From Microglena sp. YARC (Eukaryota; Chlorophyta; Chlorophyceae; Chlamydomonadales; Chlamydomonadaceae): a DNA stretch of 64,000 nucleotides. The stretch lies in NCBI GenBank assembly GCA_022414725.1, contig CM039466.1, positions 18,938,361 through 19,002,360 of the forward strand, read 5' to 3'. The notes under the pieces were generated by a model, which saw only the letters and a program-made list of their open reading frames with translations, made no database searches and had not been told where the DNA came from. Position numbers and translations under genes: made by a program. Positions 22,709 to 34,326 of the stretch are shown piece after piece; the first letter of the stretch is position 1; every line of letters starts with the position of its first letter.

Positions 22709-23599
22709 ATGCAGGTTGCACTCAAAGAGGAGAGAGCAACCGCCTCCATTAAGAAATTCCGACGCCGCCTCAGTACGCAAGCACGACAAACTCACAGGGA
22801 TATTTTCTCTCCTGAAAATCACACACACACACCCACTGCTCTACTGGACGCATCCACACACACACTCAGCACTAGCACCCAGGGTCTCCTGGAAGTTATG
22901 ACTAAACATATGGGAAAACTCATGTCACCTCCCACTCCACCCATCTCAGATGACTATACACGACACGCCACCCCCCCTCCATGGGAAATACACACAGACA
23001 AATACCACTTGGAAACTCCAGCCAACTCCATACAAAACACTGCCTCTCCCTACACCTTTCTCTCCTCCTCAACCACCTATGCTGACTGTATTAGGAAACT
23101 CTCTACCAACAAAGCCACTGGCCCAGACGGCATACCTAATGAATTACTTATGTGCCTCCCACAGGAAATGCACCTCATCATACACAAACTCATGCAGCTA
23201 GTATGGATCCTGGGAGAAACACCAGACTGCTGGAAAACCTCACACACAGTCATGCTCTACAAAAAATCAGATCCTTGCTTACCTCAAAACTACAGGCCAA
23301 TAGGCCTTAACAATGCTGTAGCCAAACTCTGGACCTCCCTTGTTACTAACACTATTACTACCTACTCTGAAACCAACCACATTCTTAGCGCCTGCCAAGA
23401 AGGTTTCAGAAAAGACAAAAGTACCTATAGACAACTCTTGAACCTACTCCACAACATTGAGGACGCTGCCCTCTTCCACCAGGACCTCTATGCTGCCTAC
23501 TTCGACTTTAGCTCTGCTTTTAACATGATTGATCACCAAAAAACTTCTCTGCATCATGCACAGCTTGGGTTACACCCACGACACTATAGACACTATTAA
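22709..23599 (+). pseudogene. LINE el1: RT fingers to motif A
   Basis: RT segments are seen in order: ATGPDGIPNELL (motif 0/1 region), NYRPIGL, QEGFRKDKST and YFDFSSAFNMIDH (motif A with a catalytic Asp). An extra A in a run near 23537-23542 breaks the frame just after motif A. The QGD part of the next piece is disturbed by a missing C near 23655. Confidence 0.85.
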
Positions 23600-23815
23600 A
23601 GGAATCTACACAAACTCTACTACACATATTCTCCTTAACAATACACCTGGCTCCCCATCCCCATCACTAGGGGCACCATCCAGGGGGATACTCTCTCCCC
23701 CCTACTCTTCATTATCTTTCTAGAACCCCTACACAGATGGCTCCGTTCTGGGGGACGAGGATACAGAGCAGCATCCCTACCCTCCAAAACAGCAGATGAA
23801 CACCACACCAGCAGC

Positions 23816-25774
23816 TTGGGGTATGCTGACGACACTGCTGTCCTAACCGGCAGCTCAGAGGACCTTCGCATCCAATGTGGTAAAGTTCAAACTTTTAGCA
23901 TCTGGTCGGGCATTCCTCTTAACGCCACCAAATGTGTGGTCAGTGGCATACTCCACAAATCACACCCCTCTCAACCTACTCACAACAACACTCTCAAACA
24001 AAGGCTAGATAAAATTCCACTAGGAAACTCCTATGCTACCTACCAGCCGCCTGACCAAGCCTACAAATACTTGGGGGTTCACATCTCACTTACCTTAAAT
24101 TGGAAAAATCAACTCCACTCTACTATTGAAACCATTCACAATAAAGGGCTGAGTATCCTCACCAAAGCTAAAAACAGGGCAACCCCCACCCAATGCTTAC
24201 GAATAATTTCACAATGTGTCAGAGCAGCTATTAAATACCCCATGATAGTAGCTCCCTTCTCACTAACCGACATTCACGTCATTGACAGAGCAGTATTAAA
24301 AACAGTTAAACTCTGTTGCTCCCTTCCCAGATCTTTTCCGACAAGAGCACTCCACCTCCCTAAAACAGAGGCAGGACTAGGGGTGCCCTCCCTACTCACT
24401 GAATACACCCAGATTACTGCAACAGCCCTCACCCAGTCCATGAACGACCAAGGTCACCTGGGAATCCTCACTAGAGCTCTCCTTAATAAATCAACTTCCA
24501 CCATGACCACTCTAGATCCTCTCTCTCTATCCCGCAAGCAACTTAAGTATATGTCCCTAGCCCGCCAGCTGGAAATTATTAAAAAATCTGACATAACAAT
24601 TTCTTGGAATGACACAGAACTTCTTGACAAACTTAACATACACTCTCTTCCTCTCCCTCCACAGGCAATCCCTGTATCACTCATGACTCCATTCCATGAC
24701 CTGGCCATCTATTCATACCATGACCTGGTCACCCCCATGGGAACTCACCTTGTCAGCACTACAGATCTCTCTCTTATCACCTGACACAAAGTTACTAAAC
24801 ACCACAAACGGTCCCTGAACCGCCTCGCCGCACACCTCTCCTCCCTCCAAACTGTCGCCTCCCCAATACACTCTGACCCACTTCCCCTCTCACACCGACA
24901 ACTTGCGCCCGGTTACGCAATTGCGCAGAACACAACCGATAACGTAAAATCTCCTGCTTCTATTGAACCCTCCACCCCACCCACCCAGCGTTACCAACCT
25001 CACGCCACTGTTACTGACGCAGACTACGAGGCGGATTCCATTGGGGACCTGGAAGGAAACCAATGGTGGGCGTGGCCCACGCAGACCAAAGGCAGTCACG
25101 CGCACCAAGCATGGGGCTGCCCCAGCAGTGATGCCACCTGGGCAGCACGCCACTACTTGTGCAAATCCTGGATCCGTCACTCCTCCACCTCTAAATTTTA
25201 CCGTGCATATAGAATAACTCCCACCTCACACCCTGACAGGATCCGCGAGGCCATGACATCCCCCGACAGCAGCGCACCTGCACCACCGGCGCGCCTGCTC
25301 CACCTTACCTACGGATCCCAATACAAAGCCCTGCACATCACGAGCTGGCGGGGCAAGCGCTCCTACAACGACGACAAACTAGTCACTTCCACTGTTGTCC
25401 ACGTTCAATGGGCCCCAACCATCATGCACAACGAACATATCAACTCCTACACACACATGGGATACAGCATCCACCACAGCACATCTCTTACCTCCACTAC
25501 CTCCACCATACATTGGAAACCCCAATCTCACAATGCGTCTCACCTTGTTGAACTTTTGGGACAACCAGCATACGACCAATTAACCCACACTTTTAAAACT
25601 ACTCCCCCATTAACCACACACCTCAACCCTAGGAAGGACACCCACCTTACTAACCTTCAACAACAAGGCCAATGGGCCACCTCCCCAGGATTTAATGCTG
25701 ACAACCACAACCTCTCCCTGGCCAGGGCGTGCGAGTCGCCTAGACCAGTCTGGGCTTGCCGAGGTTTACCTTAG
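23816..25774 (+). pseudogene. LINE el1: RT palm/thumb and spacer, in-frame stop
   Basis: It begins with GYADDTAVL (RT motif C, catalytic Asp pair) followed by AYKYLGVHIS (thumb). A TGA at 24782-24784 replaces the TTA codon of el2 and el3. The same frame then continues through the spacer (WWAWPTQT; LHITSWRGKRSYND) to the poly-A retroposon at 25714. One substitution therefore separates two otherwise joined pieces. Confidence 0.8.
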
Positions 25775-26243
25775 CGGTTAGGGGGCGGCGTTAGATCGCA
25801 GGACACGCAGGCTGAGTTACAAATGTGGTGTGTTCTACATCCCTTGTGATCTACAGTACCCTTGCTGTATCGACCCTACTTGCGAGAGTAGGAAGGGGGT
25901 GGTGAGGTTCGATTCCTCAGTATTTTGGCGTCCTGGCCCTAAGCAAACCTTGTAGGGAAGTACTGTCGGATTTCTGCCCTCGTGGTGGTTATCTAGTTAT
26001 GTCTCCTTGATTCCGCCTCTAACGACCATGGCAGGGAGCTTGTCTGCCGTGGTCAACAGGGGTAGTGGTGAATGTTCGTTTGGTCGTGGGTTGGTATCTT
26101 TCACCAACCCGAAGTGCGCCTACTTTGCATATTGTAGGAGTGGCACCACCATTCGAACTGAATCCTCCGTGTCGCTGGTTTGTGTCGGGAGACCCACCTC
26201 CTGGGGTGAAAGTCCTTTCACAACTAAAAAAAAAAAAAAAAAA
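25714..26243 (+). mobile_element. Poly-A-tailed retroposon in el1 (282-bp internal deletion)
   Basis: It interrupts the LINE reading frame. In el3 the site is empty: ACCACAACC continues straight into AGTTCACAAAC. It ends in 18 As (26226-26243) and is flanked by an AACCT-type short duplication. It contains GGTTCGATTCC, a Pol III B-box match, near 25910. It lacks about 282 bp present in the el2 copy. Its family is not one I recognise. Confidence 0.7.
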
Positions 26244-27269
26244 CTTGTTCACAAACTTATGAAAATTGACACACACGACAGGCACCCAGACTGGGACATT
26301 CAACCACCCTCAGCCTACATTATACAAACAGGCATCCTCACCACTCTGGATGACCAATCCACACACACATACACCAACGTTTCATATCTTTATAACCCCA
26401 CTGGTCACTGTCTTGGGCACATTCCCAACGACAGACTAACCTCTCTCAAACAAAACTATGACCACTTCAAAAATCACCACCCTACCAAATGGAACCAACT
26501 GACCCAAGGAGGAACATACCACACTGACTTAGCTGCCCTCTTCACCAGATACAGAGCTGCTCCTGCTGCTACCAACACTCTATCTCCTTTTCTCTACCAA
26601 GCAGCAGCTGCTCTGGGCATTACTCACCATCGTACTTCTAACCCCCTTAGCTACGACCAAAGCCTCACCAGCTTCTCTTCTACCAGCCCTGCTGATCAGC
26701 TCTTTGGCTCCAACCAAGACCCCTTTCTTACCATCTGGACTGGGGGCTCACTGGTGGACATTCCTAACTCCACGACACAAGCACACCAAGCTCTAAGGTG
26801 GGCCCTAGCCAGTGCTGACCATGCTGAAAATACTCTCAGCCCTACCTGCACCCTGATGCTCCTCCCTGACGACCTTGCTGCCCCTTACAAAACCCTCCTC
26901 CACCACTCCTGGATTCACTATATTGACTCCAGACCGCAGTCTGAATTTTATACTACCTCTGAAATTTGGCTTGGCAGCAAATCTCACACTCCACCCTCCA
27001 CCCACAAACTACACCTCATCCTTATATGCAACCCCCACAGCCAAGATACCTATTTTCCTAAACTCCCAGATTTTATTGACCAATGGACATACTACATGCA
27101 AAGCCTCTCCTCATCCTGGGAGCCCTTTACTATCACTCCACCTCCCACTCTTACCTTCTCTGACATTGTCATTACTTACCCCCGGAAACTCAAATCTCTT
27201 GCCAAAAATCCTTGGCAAACTCCTATCAGCATGAATAGCGGTGCTCTCGCTTGTTTTATGTCTTGGTGA
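26007..27269 (+). pseudogene. LINE el1: PCIF1-like segment; frame enters from retroposon
   Basis: The open frame starts inside the retroposon and reads through its poly-A tail as a Lys run (about residues 74-79). It then enters LINE sequence in frame: SNPLS, DQLFGSN, GGSLVDIPNS and LMLLPDD motifs as in el2. It runs off into LTR A1 at 27224. The start codon is fortuitous. See the el2 entry for the domain argument. Confidence 0.65.
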
Positions 27270-27562
27270 CTCCTTGTGTACTCCCTTAGAACTATCGGTC
27301 CTAACAGTACTATGTCAGCTTCCCGTAGACTGTGTCATTCTTCATGACACTGTGACGACGTCCTGTTGACTGCGTCATCGGTTCTTCTGACACGCGCTGT
27401 CTAGCCTGTACCCTGATCAGGTTCCAGGCTACCGCCCCCTTTCCTCCACTGGTGCCCCTTAATGGGTCTCCTGTGCTTGTAACTTATTTCTCGTCTCCGC
27501 ATTTATAGATTGGCGTGCTGCACACACAAAGTCCACTCTCCGGAGTGTTATCCAAGCTGATA
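27224..27562 (+). repeat. 5' LTR of A1
   Basis: 339 bp from TATCAGCATGAATAG to ATCCAAGCTGATA. A TATA-like CATTTATAGATTGG lies near 27500. Hairpin GTGTCAT-TCTTC-ATGACAC is at 27332-27350. It differs from the 3' LTR by a few bases (an extra T near 27488, TCCTAACAG versus TCCTGACAG). Confidence 0.9.
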
Positions 27563-27600
27563 GGTTATACGGCCCTTCATTTACTACCACTGCTTTGCGA

Positions 27601-28340
27601 TGCAACTTCCGCGAGGACCTCCCGCCATTTTGAGAAACTCCATGACATGGATGGTCTTTCCTGGACGCGCGGGATGCGCAGTATCATTCTCAGCGATGGC
27701 TGCGACCAATCCTTCCAACGGAAGAACGGCTCCTCTTGATGATTGGCTAGACGTTTGTTGCACCAGCTGCCTCTGCTAGCGGTCATGAGAGTCCTTCCGC
27801 CATCGTGGAAGTAACCCCCCCCCGGTCATTCCTCCATCTTCTCTTCTTTTTCCTCCCCTGCCGTCTGTCGCCTCCTCCCGTCTGTCGTAGATGACTGTGA
27901 CGTGCAGACTCAAGTCGGCGACTAGCCTGGACATCGGTGGAGATACCCCGTCTTCGTCTGCTCGCGTCCTTGACGTCGCTAACCTTTCTCCGGTGTTTGA
28001 GGCTCTGCCTGCATACCGGAGGTTGCCAAGCCGACCAAGCTCCCTGCTGATGTCTACGTCGTCTTTGCCCCCTTTGCTCTGCCCAGCCGACGGTCGGCTA
28101 CTGGCATGAGCTTGCGCTCTAGTGGCTCTGTGCTACCTTCTGGAGAAATTTTTCGATCAAGCTGGCGGATAGCCGGCACTGCCGTAGGATTCGCCAGAGG
28201 AGGACGACCTACGCGTCTGGACCTGGAGATTCTGGAGGTGGTAGGAAGCAGGGGGGTATGGTCAGCACCACTACGGGTGCTGCTCCCTCTACCCCCCAAC
28301 CGGGTGAGTCGAGCGATAGAGGGGAGGACTTGGGATTGAC
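27601..28340 (+). pseudogene. A1 gag-like remnant
   Basis: It contains the DDWLDVC segment found in A2 and (in varied form) in B. Here an extra T near 27752 breaks the frame. Downstream frames (GEIFRSSWRIAGTAVGFA near 28138) are alike in A1, A2 and B. No known domain can be named; gag is inferred from the position after the 5' LTR. Confidence 0.45.
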
Positions 28341-28433
28341 TGATCATCGACGGCGGGATATTAGGACCTTTACATGCCTCGGCTCTGCTCTTCGCATCCT
28401 AGCGATAAATGTTCGAATTCTGCCCTTGCGATT

Positions 28434-28490
28434 TGCGATTTTCTGCCATTGGTGCGATTTTCTGCACCAGGTGCGACTTGCTGCACTGTC
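28434..28490 (+). repeat. 19-bp tandem repeat in A1 internal region
   Basis: Three imperfect copies begin TGCGATTTTCTG or TGCGACTTGCTG. The same repeat is at about 30826-30882 in B and 57627-57683 in A2. Confidence 0.7.
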
Positions 28491-28939
28491 ATTCTCGTCT
28501 CCTTTTTCCCATACCTCAAATCTCGACTTCAACCTAACGCTTCCCCACCTTCTGTGATCCCAGGTCTCGCAGCGCCGGACTTCGCCCATGCTACAGGCCG
28601 CAGCCCTGGCCCTGGCCCTAGTCCAGCGGCCGTGGAGGATCTTTGGCATGATATCTTGGTGGATATTTTTCTCTCTTAGGCTCCTTGTGACCCCTGGGTG
28701 CGTTCCGTGGTTCGACAGAGGTTACTACTTTGTCTTCCCGTGCCCCTGGTTCCCCCCTTAGGTGTATGCCTTAGCTACGTGAGTTTGGGTTCAAGTGTTT
28801 CAGTTCTGATAGGGCTTAGGAATTTTTAGTTAAGTGGTATAGAGGCATGGTTGATCTCGATTAGTTGGGGCATGCATGAGTTGTTGATGATGACACTGCT
28901 CAGCATGGTGCTAGTGTGTTATCTTTGCAATCGCGTGTT

Positions 28940-29180
28940 CATCTAGGGAGACAAGACTCCTTCGGAGCTTTTCTTTGGGGTTGCACCTGATGTGTCGTTG
29001 TTGCGTTTGTTTGGTTGCCCTTGCTATGTAATCTTAGTATTGGGCAGTCACGCAACAAGCTAGTTAGAAAGGCATTATTTGGTAGACTGGTTGGGTATTC
29101 CCTGGTGAGTAAGGGTTATTATATTTGGGTTTCCAATGTTGCGCCAGTTAGTAGTGAGTAGTGATGTACTCTCTATCTCC
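28940..29180 (+). pseudogene. A1 copia-type integrase C-terminal remnant
   Basis: In broken frames it reads ELFFGVAPDVSLLRLFGCPCYV, then a W-GIPW piece, corresponding to the copia segment after the integrase core (xxPDVSHLRVFGCxxY). The catalytic core upstream is missing. B keeps more of this region. Confidence 0.55.
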
Positions 29181-29638
29181 AGTTCAGTTCTAAACTGTCT
29201 TTCTGGGTTCTCCCATTAGTATGGGTCCCGTGCCCGCTTGCATCCTCTCTGTCATCAAACGGTGATATGTTATGTGTTACCGGTAATTCCCTACGCCCTT
29301 TAACAACCCCAATTGTTGTTGGCTGGCCTGGCTGGGATGTATCATTGTTGCATTCTAGACCAGGGCCTGATCTTGCTGTATTGTGTGTGAAGTTTTAGGG
29401 CGGGTGAGAGTTGGATATCCAACTATAATCTTAGCCGAATCTCAGGGGGTCGCCAGGCCCTCCTCTGTGCCACGTTTTAGCGGTGAAGCTTTAGGATTTA
29501 GACAGCCTTCGATCATAGTGGTACCTGGATCAGGTCCATTGACTAATAGTCGCCAACCTCCGACCACCTCGGATGGCTCGCGGGTGTCGATAATTCCGAC
29601 GCCTCCTGTCGTCCCTGGTGGATTACTCGGGTCAAGCC

Positions 29639-30019
29639 TGTCAGCATGAATTGCGTTGCTCTCACGCGTTTTATGACTTGGTGACTACTTCTGTACTCCC
29701 TTAGAACTATCGGCCCTGACAGCTTCCCGTAGTGACAGTTTCCCTTAGCCTGAGTCATTGAGTGACTCAGTGACAGGTTCCTGTCAGCTACTTCACCGGT
29801 CTTGCCTTTACCCTGATAGTTTCCCGGCTGCCCGGTTTCCTCTGACATTGACTGTATAGTGTCTAACCCTTATCAGGGTATAGCCTACCTTTCTTTCTTC
29901 CTCCACTGGTGCCCCTTAATGGGTCTCCTGTGCTTGTAACTTACTCTCGTCTCTGCATATATAGATTGGCGTGCTGCACACACAAAGTCCACTCATCCGG
30001 AGTGTTATCAAAGCTAATA
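29639..30019 (+). repeat. 5' LTR of B
   Basis: 381 bp. Hairpin CTGAGTCA-TTGAG-TGACTCAG at 29750-29770. TATA-like CATATATAGATTGG near 29957. Confidence 0.9.
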
Positions 30020-30057
30020 GGTTATCCGGCCCCTCATTTCTACCACTGCTTTGAAAT

Positions 30058-30324
30058 GCAACTTCGCGAGGACCCCCGGCGACATTTGAGAAACTCCATG
30101 ACAAGAATGGAGAATCCTGGTCGCGCGGGATGCGCAGCGTTATTATAAGTAATGGCTGCGACCGTGTCCTTCCCAAGGAGGACGCGGTTTCTCAAGACGA
30201 TTGGCTAGACGTCTGTGCACCAGCGACCTCTGCTGGCGGTTATGAGAGTCCTTCCGCCATCATGGAAGTAACCCCCCCAATCATACCTCTACCTTTGCGC
30301 TCCTTCAGCTACCGTCTGTCGTAG
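30058..30324 (+). pseudogene. B gag-like remnant
   Basis: Broken frames at 30058-30148 and 30130-30324 hold DDWLDVCAPATSA and ESPSAIMEVTPP, matching A2. Same limits on the call as in A1. Confidence 0.4.
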
Positions 30325-31284
30325 ACGACTTTGACGTGCAGACTCAAGTCGGCGACTAGCCTGGACATCGGTGGAGATACCCCGTCTTCGTCTGCTCGCG
30401 TCCTTGATGTCGCTAACTCCGGTGTTTGAGGCTCTGCCTGCATACCGGAGGTTGCCAAGCCGACCAAGCTCCCTGCTGATGTCTACGTCGTCTTTGCCCC
30501 CCCCCTTTGCACTCTAGTGGCTATGTGCTACCTTCTGGAGAATTTTTTCGATCAAGCTGGCGGATCGCCGGCACTGCCGTAGGGTTCGCCACAGGAGGAC
30601 GACCTACGCGTCTGGACCAGGAGATTCTTGAGGTGGTAGGAAGCAGGGGGGTATGGTCAGCACCACTCGGGTGCTGCTCCCTCTACCCCCATCCGGGTGA
30701 GTCGAGCGATAGAGGGGGGGACTTGGGATTGACTGCTCATCGACGGCGGAATATTAGGACCTTTGCATGCCTCGGCTCTGCTCTTCGCATCCTAGCGATA
30801 AATTTTCGAATTCTGCCCTTGCGATTTGCGATTTTCTGCCATTGGTGCGATTTTCTGCACCAGGTGCGACTTGCTGCACTGTCATTCTCGTCTCCTTTTT
30901 TTTTTTTCCCCCCATACCTCTAATCTCGACTTCGCCTAACGCTTCCCCACCTTCTGTGATCCCAGGTCTCGCAGCGCCGGACTTCGCCCATGCTACAGGC
31001 CGAAGTGGTGGCCGAAGTGGACGCCGTCCTGGCCCTAGTCCAGCGGCCGTGGAGGATCTTTGGCATGATATCTTTGGATATTTTTCTCTCTTAGGCTCCT
31101 TGTGACCCCTGGGTGCGTTCTGTGGTTCGACAGAGGTTACTTCTTTGTCTTCCCGTGCCCCTGGTTCCCCCCTTAGGTGTATGCCTTAGCAACGTGCGTT
31201 TGGGTTCGAGTGTTTGAGTTCTGATAGGGCTAAGGGGTTTTATAGTAAAGTGGTTTGAGGATTGGCTGATATCGGTTGGGGAGA

Positions 31285-31720
31285 AGCATGAGTTATCTTT
31301 GACATACACTGCACAGCAGAATGCAACTGTGGAAAGGTACAATGGGGTCTTACAGTCTTTAGCTAGGAGCATCCACTTGGAGTCCAAACTTGCTAAGTCT
31401 TTCTGGCCCTATGCCTTCCTCGCTGCTTGTTACCTAGTTAATCGCTTGCCCAATCAGGGAGAGAAAGACTCCTTACGAGCTTTTCTTTGGGGTTCAGCCT
31501 GATGTGTCGATGTTGCGTGTGTTCGGTTGCCCTTGCTACGTTACGCTAGTAAATGGGAAGAAGCGCAACAAGCTGGACGAGCGGGGCGCTATGTGGAAGA
31601 CTGGTTGGGTATTCCCTGGTGAGTAAGGGTTATTTTGTTTGGGTTCCAAAGTTGCGCGAGGTAGTAGAGAGTCGTGATATACTCTTCTATGAGCAGTTGA
31701 GCATAACTGTATACCTGGGT
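31285..31720 (+). pseudogene. B copia-type integrase remnant
   Basis: Frame 31299-31502 reads TYTAQQNATVERYNGVLQ, like the QNGVAERxN motif at the end of the copia integrase core, then SFWPYAFLAACYLVNRLP, the conserved stretch after it. A frameshift follows near 31480, then FGVQPDVSMLRVFGCPCYV in another frame. This places the A/B family in Ty1/copia. The integrase DDE residues upstream and RT are not found. Confidence 0.75.
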
Positions 31721-33892
31721 TATCTCCCTATGACGGGTCTCCGTATTACACTTGCATCCCTGCCGCAATCAACGGACATATGCATGTGCCTGCGGTTCAT
31801 TCCCTTGACCCTTTGCTAACCCCAATTGTCGACCGCTGCCCTGATCATGGGATGCCCTTCATGGGATGACCTTGCGCCCCAGGTCAGGGGCTGATGGTGC
31901 TGTATTGCGTGTGAAGGCATTGGGTCAGCGAGATTCTGCGGTCCTTTCAGATAAAATCTTAGCCGAATCTCAGGGGGTCGCTGGGATCTCCAATACGTCG
32001 CTCGTCGGTGAAGCTTTAGGTGTACGACAGCCTTCAATCATAGTGGTATCTGGATCAGGTCCATTGCCTAATAGTCCCACCCTCCGACCACCTTGAATGA
32101 CTCGCAGGTGTCGTTCATTTCAGACGCCTCCCGTTGTCCCTGGTGGAACACTCGGGTCCCGGCCTGGGGATGATGTAGCCGTTGCTGACTGGGCAAGTGA
32201 TGATTTAGAACACTGGTCGGGTTCCGATACTGCGTACGGCTGGGGTGTTACAGTCGACTCAGGCTTCGTTGATATAGAGGCAAATAAGGCCGGCCCTGTT
32301 CAACCAGGCAGCAGTTCTGCGCTGGGGGCTATACTACCGGTTACTAGCTTGATACTGCGTATGGCTGGGGTGTTACAGTCAACCCAGGATTCATTGTTTT
32401 AGGTGCTGATGGTTCTCATACGTAGGTTAACATGGCCCTATGTGTGGGTGCCTATTCCTCAGCACCGCCTAGACTGACTTATAGGGTAGTCTAGATTGGT
32501 GGAGCGTTACGACGCTTTGTTTAGGCAGCTTCCTTTCAGCTGTCTTTCTTGGTTTTGGTGGAAGGTGGTAATTAATTCAGACCACCGTTATAGCGTCTTG
32601 ATGGTTTCTGACTCTTAGTTCCATAGGCAGATGGTTCGTTCGGTGGAGCTCATCATAGATTAGCTATTTCTTTTTACTCCAAACTGTTTTTAGATCACCA
32701 GCCCCTCATGTGATTGGAACTTTTTGTGGAGTGTAGTAGTTGTTTCCCTTCGGATTTTACTGTGAATTGGTGGGCTGGGTAATCTTGCAGTTGTACTTGC
32801 AGATGTACCGCCGCTCACCTCTTTCTTGTTTTCCGAGTGTATTTCAAGCGCCCTTTCAGTCCATCCTTTGCAGTCAATTCTTTGACGTCCTTTTTTTCTG
32901 CGTTTACTATTTTTCAAGTGGACATTAAGTTTTCTGTACTGTGTTTGTACGTCTAAACTCCTATTGTTCATTGAACTGTGTTTCCTTTGTTGGTTACAAG
33001 TTTCTTGAGATTTATCTCCGCATCCTTTGGATTTTCAGTTGCTGCAGGTTTAGTTTGCTTGTGGTTAGGTGCTTGGTTTGTCTTGAGTGCATGAGTTCTT
33101 TGCGGTGCGATACCCACCTCCTAGAATGTTTTAGTTAGTGCCGTAACTGGGGATTTATGATAATTAACTTTCATACATTTTCTTACTTCCATCTTTGAGT
33201 AAGAAACCAGTTCATCATGGTTTTTTCATCCCAACCTAGTCATGAATTCTATGCTAAGAATAGTTTTGAAGGTAGTGGATTTTTCCATCGACTTTATTTT
33301 TCCATCGTAGTCTTTAGTGTCCTCTTGTCTGCGTCCTTTAGGTTTTGATTCTCTCGTGTGCTGCTCTCACACGATATTTCAATCCGTCTCTTTGGTTATC
33401 ATTGATTGGCGTTAGGTTCCTATACCCGGATCGGGTTTTCTATACCGTTGTTCCCCAACTTTGATATACGTTTTTTCAGTCTTCTCTTTAGGTTACGTTC
33501 TCGGTTCTTTTAGTCACCGTTGTTCCCCTTCCTTTGGTATTTGGGATTGATTTCTGTTTTGGCCTCCCTGTGATTTCTGGTTTGGTGCCTCCTATTCTGG
33601 ATGAATAGTATTTTTGCGCTTACCATGGATGGTTACATTTCCGTTTTGGTCTCAGCTCTGCTCGGTATGACCCAAGTTTTTTTGCTGCTACATTTTCGGA
33701 GTACTACAGTGGTTTTTGGTTCATCCTTTCTCATCCTTTTATTTTAGACAAGGCTTTCTTCTGGTTTCCTGATTTTTCCGCCGTTCCTTCATAACTTTTG
33801 TTTGCTACCAGTTTATAGTTCTATGTCACCAGTGCCATAGGTGGAGTAGTAGTATTGTATGTCACCTGTGTCATAGGTGGAGTGTCAGCATG
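31721..33892 (+). other. B 3' internal region, no recognised gene
   Basis: Short frames only. From about 32690 the sequence is T-rich and homologous to A1 34728-35945. Confidence 0.5.
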
Positions 33893-34321
33893 AATTGCGT
33901 TGCTCTCACGCGTTTTATGACTTGGTGACTACTTCTGTACTCCCTTAGAAACTATCGGCCCCTGACAGCTTCCCGTAGTGACAGTTTCCCTTAGCCTGAG
34001 TCATTGAGTGACTCAGTGACAGGTTCCTGTCAGCTACTTCACCGGTCTTGCCTTTACCCTGATAGTTTCCCGGCTGCCCGGTTTCCTCTGACATTGACTG
34101 TATAAAATGGCTGTATAAAATGGCTGTATAAAATGGCTGTATAAAATGTAATTGACTGTACTTATCAGGGTATAGCCTACCTTTCTTTCTTCCTCCACTG
34201 GTGCCCCTTAATGGGTCTCCTGTGCTTGTAACTTACTCTCGTCTCTGCATATATAGATTGGCGTGCTGCACACACAAAGTCCACTCATCCGGAGTGTTAT
34301 CAAAGCTAATAAAGCCCATGT
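33893..34321 (+). repeat. 3' LTR of B
   Basis: 429 bp. Same hairpin near 34004-34024. It is longer than the 5' LTR mainly because of a 13-bp tandem expansion at 34099-34149. Confidence 0.9.
34099..34149 (+). repeat. 13-bp tandem repeat with four TATAAAA motifs
   Basis: CTGTATAAAATGG is repeated about four times, only in the 3' LTR of B. The 5' LTR reads CTGTATAGTGTC at this point. Confidence 0.85.
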
Positions 34322-34326
34322 GATGA

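Larger units (their letters stand above)
29639..34321 (+). mobile_element. LTR retroelement B nested in A1
   Basis: LTRs are at 29639-30019 and 33893-34321, with 5-bp target duplication AAGCC. The uninterrupted site is visible in A2 at about 58834 (GGGTCAAGCCCATG). LTR ends TGTCAGC...GCTAATA are an imperfect version of the A ends. A and B are subfamilies of one LTR family. B keeps a longer integrase remnant than A. Confidence 0.9.

Noticed and set aside
23635..23871. Reverse-strand frames across the LINE RT (also at 40153 and 55222)
   Set aside because: Shadow frames of the RT coding strand.
26007..26250. Protein with an N-terminal Cys/Ser-rich domain and poly-Lys linker fused to LINE
   Set aside because: The N-terminus is retroposon sequence and the Lys run is its poly-A tail; el3 shows the native join without it.
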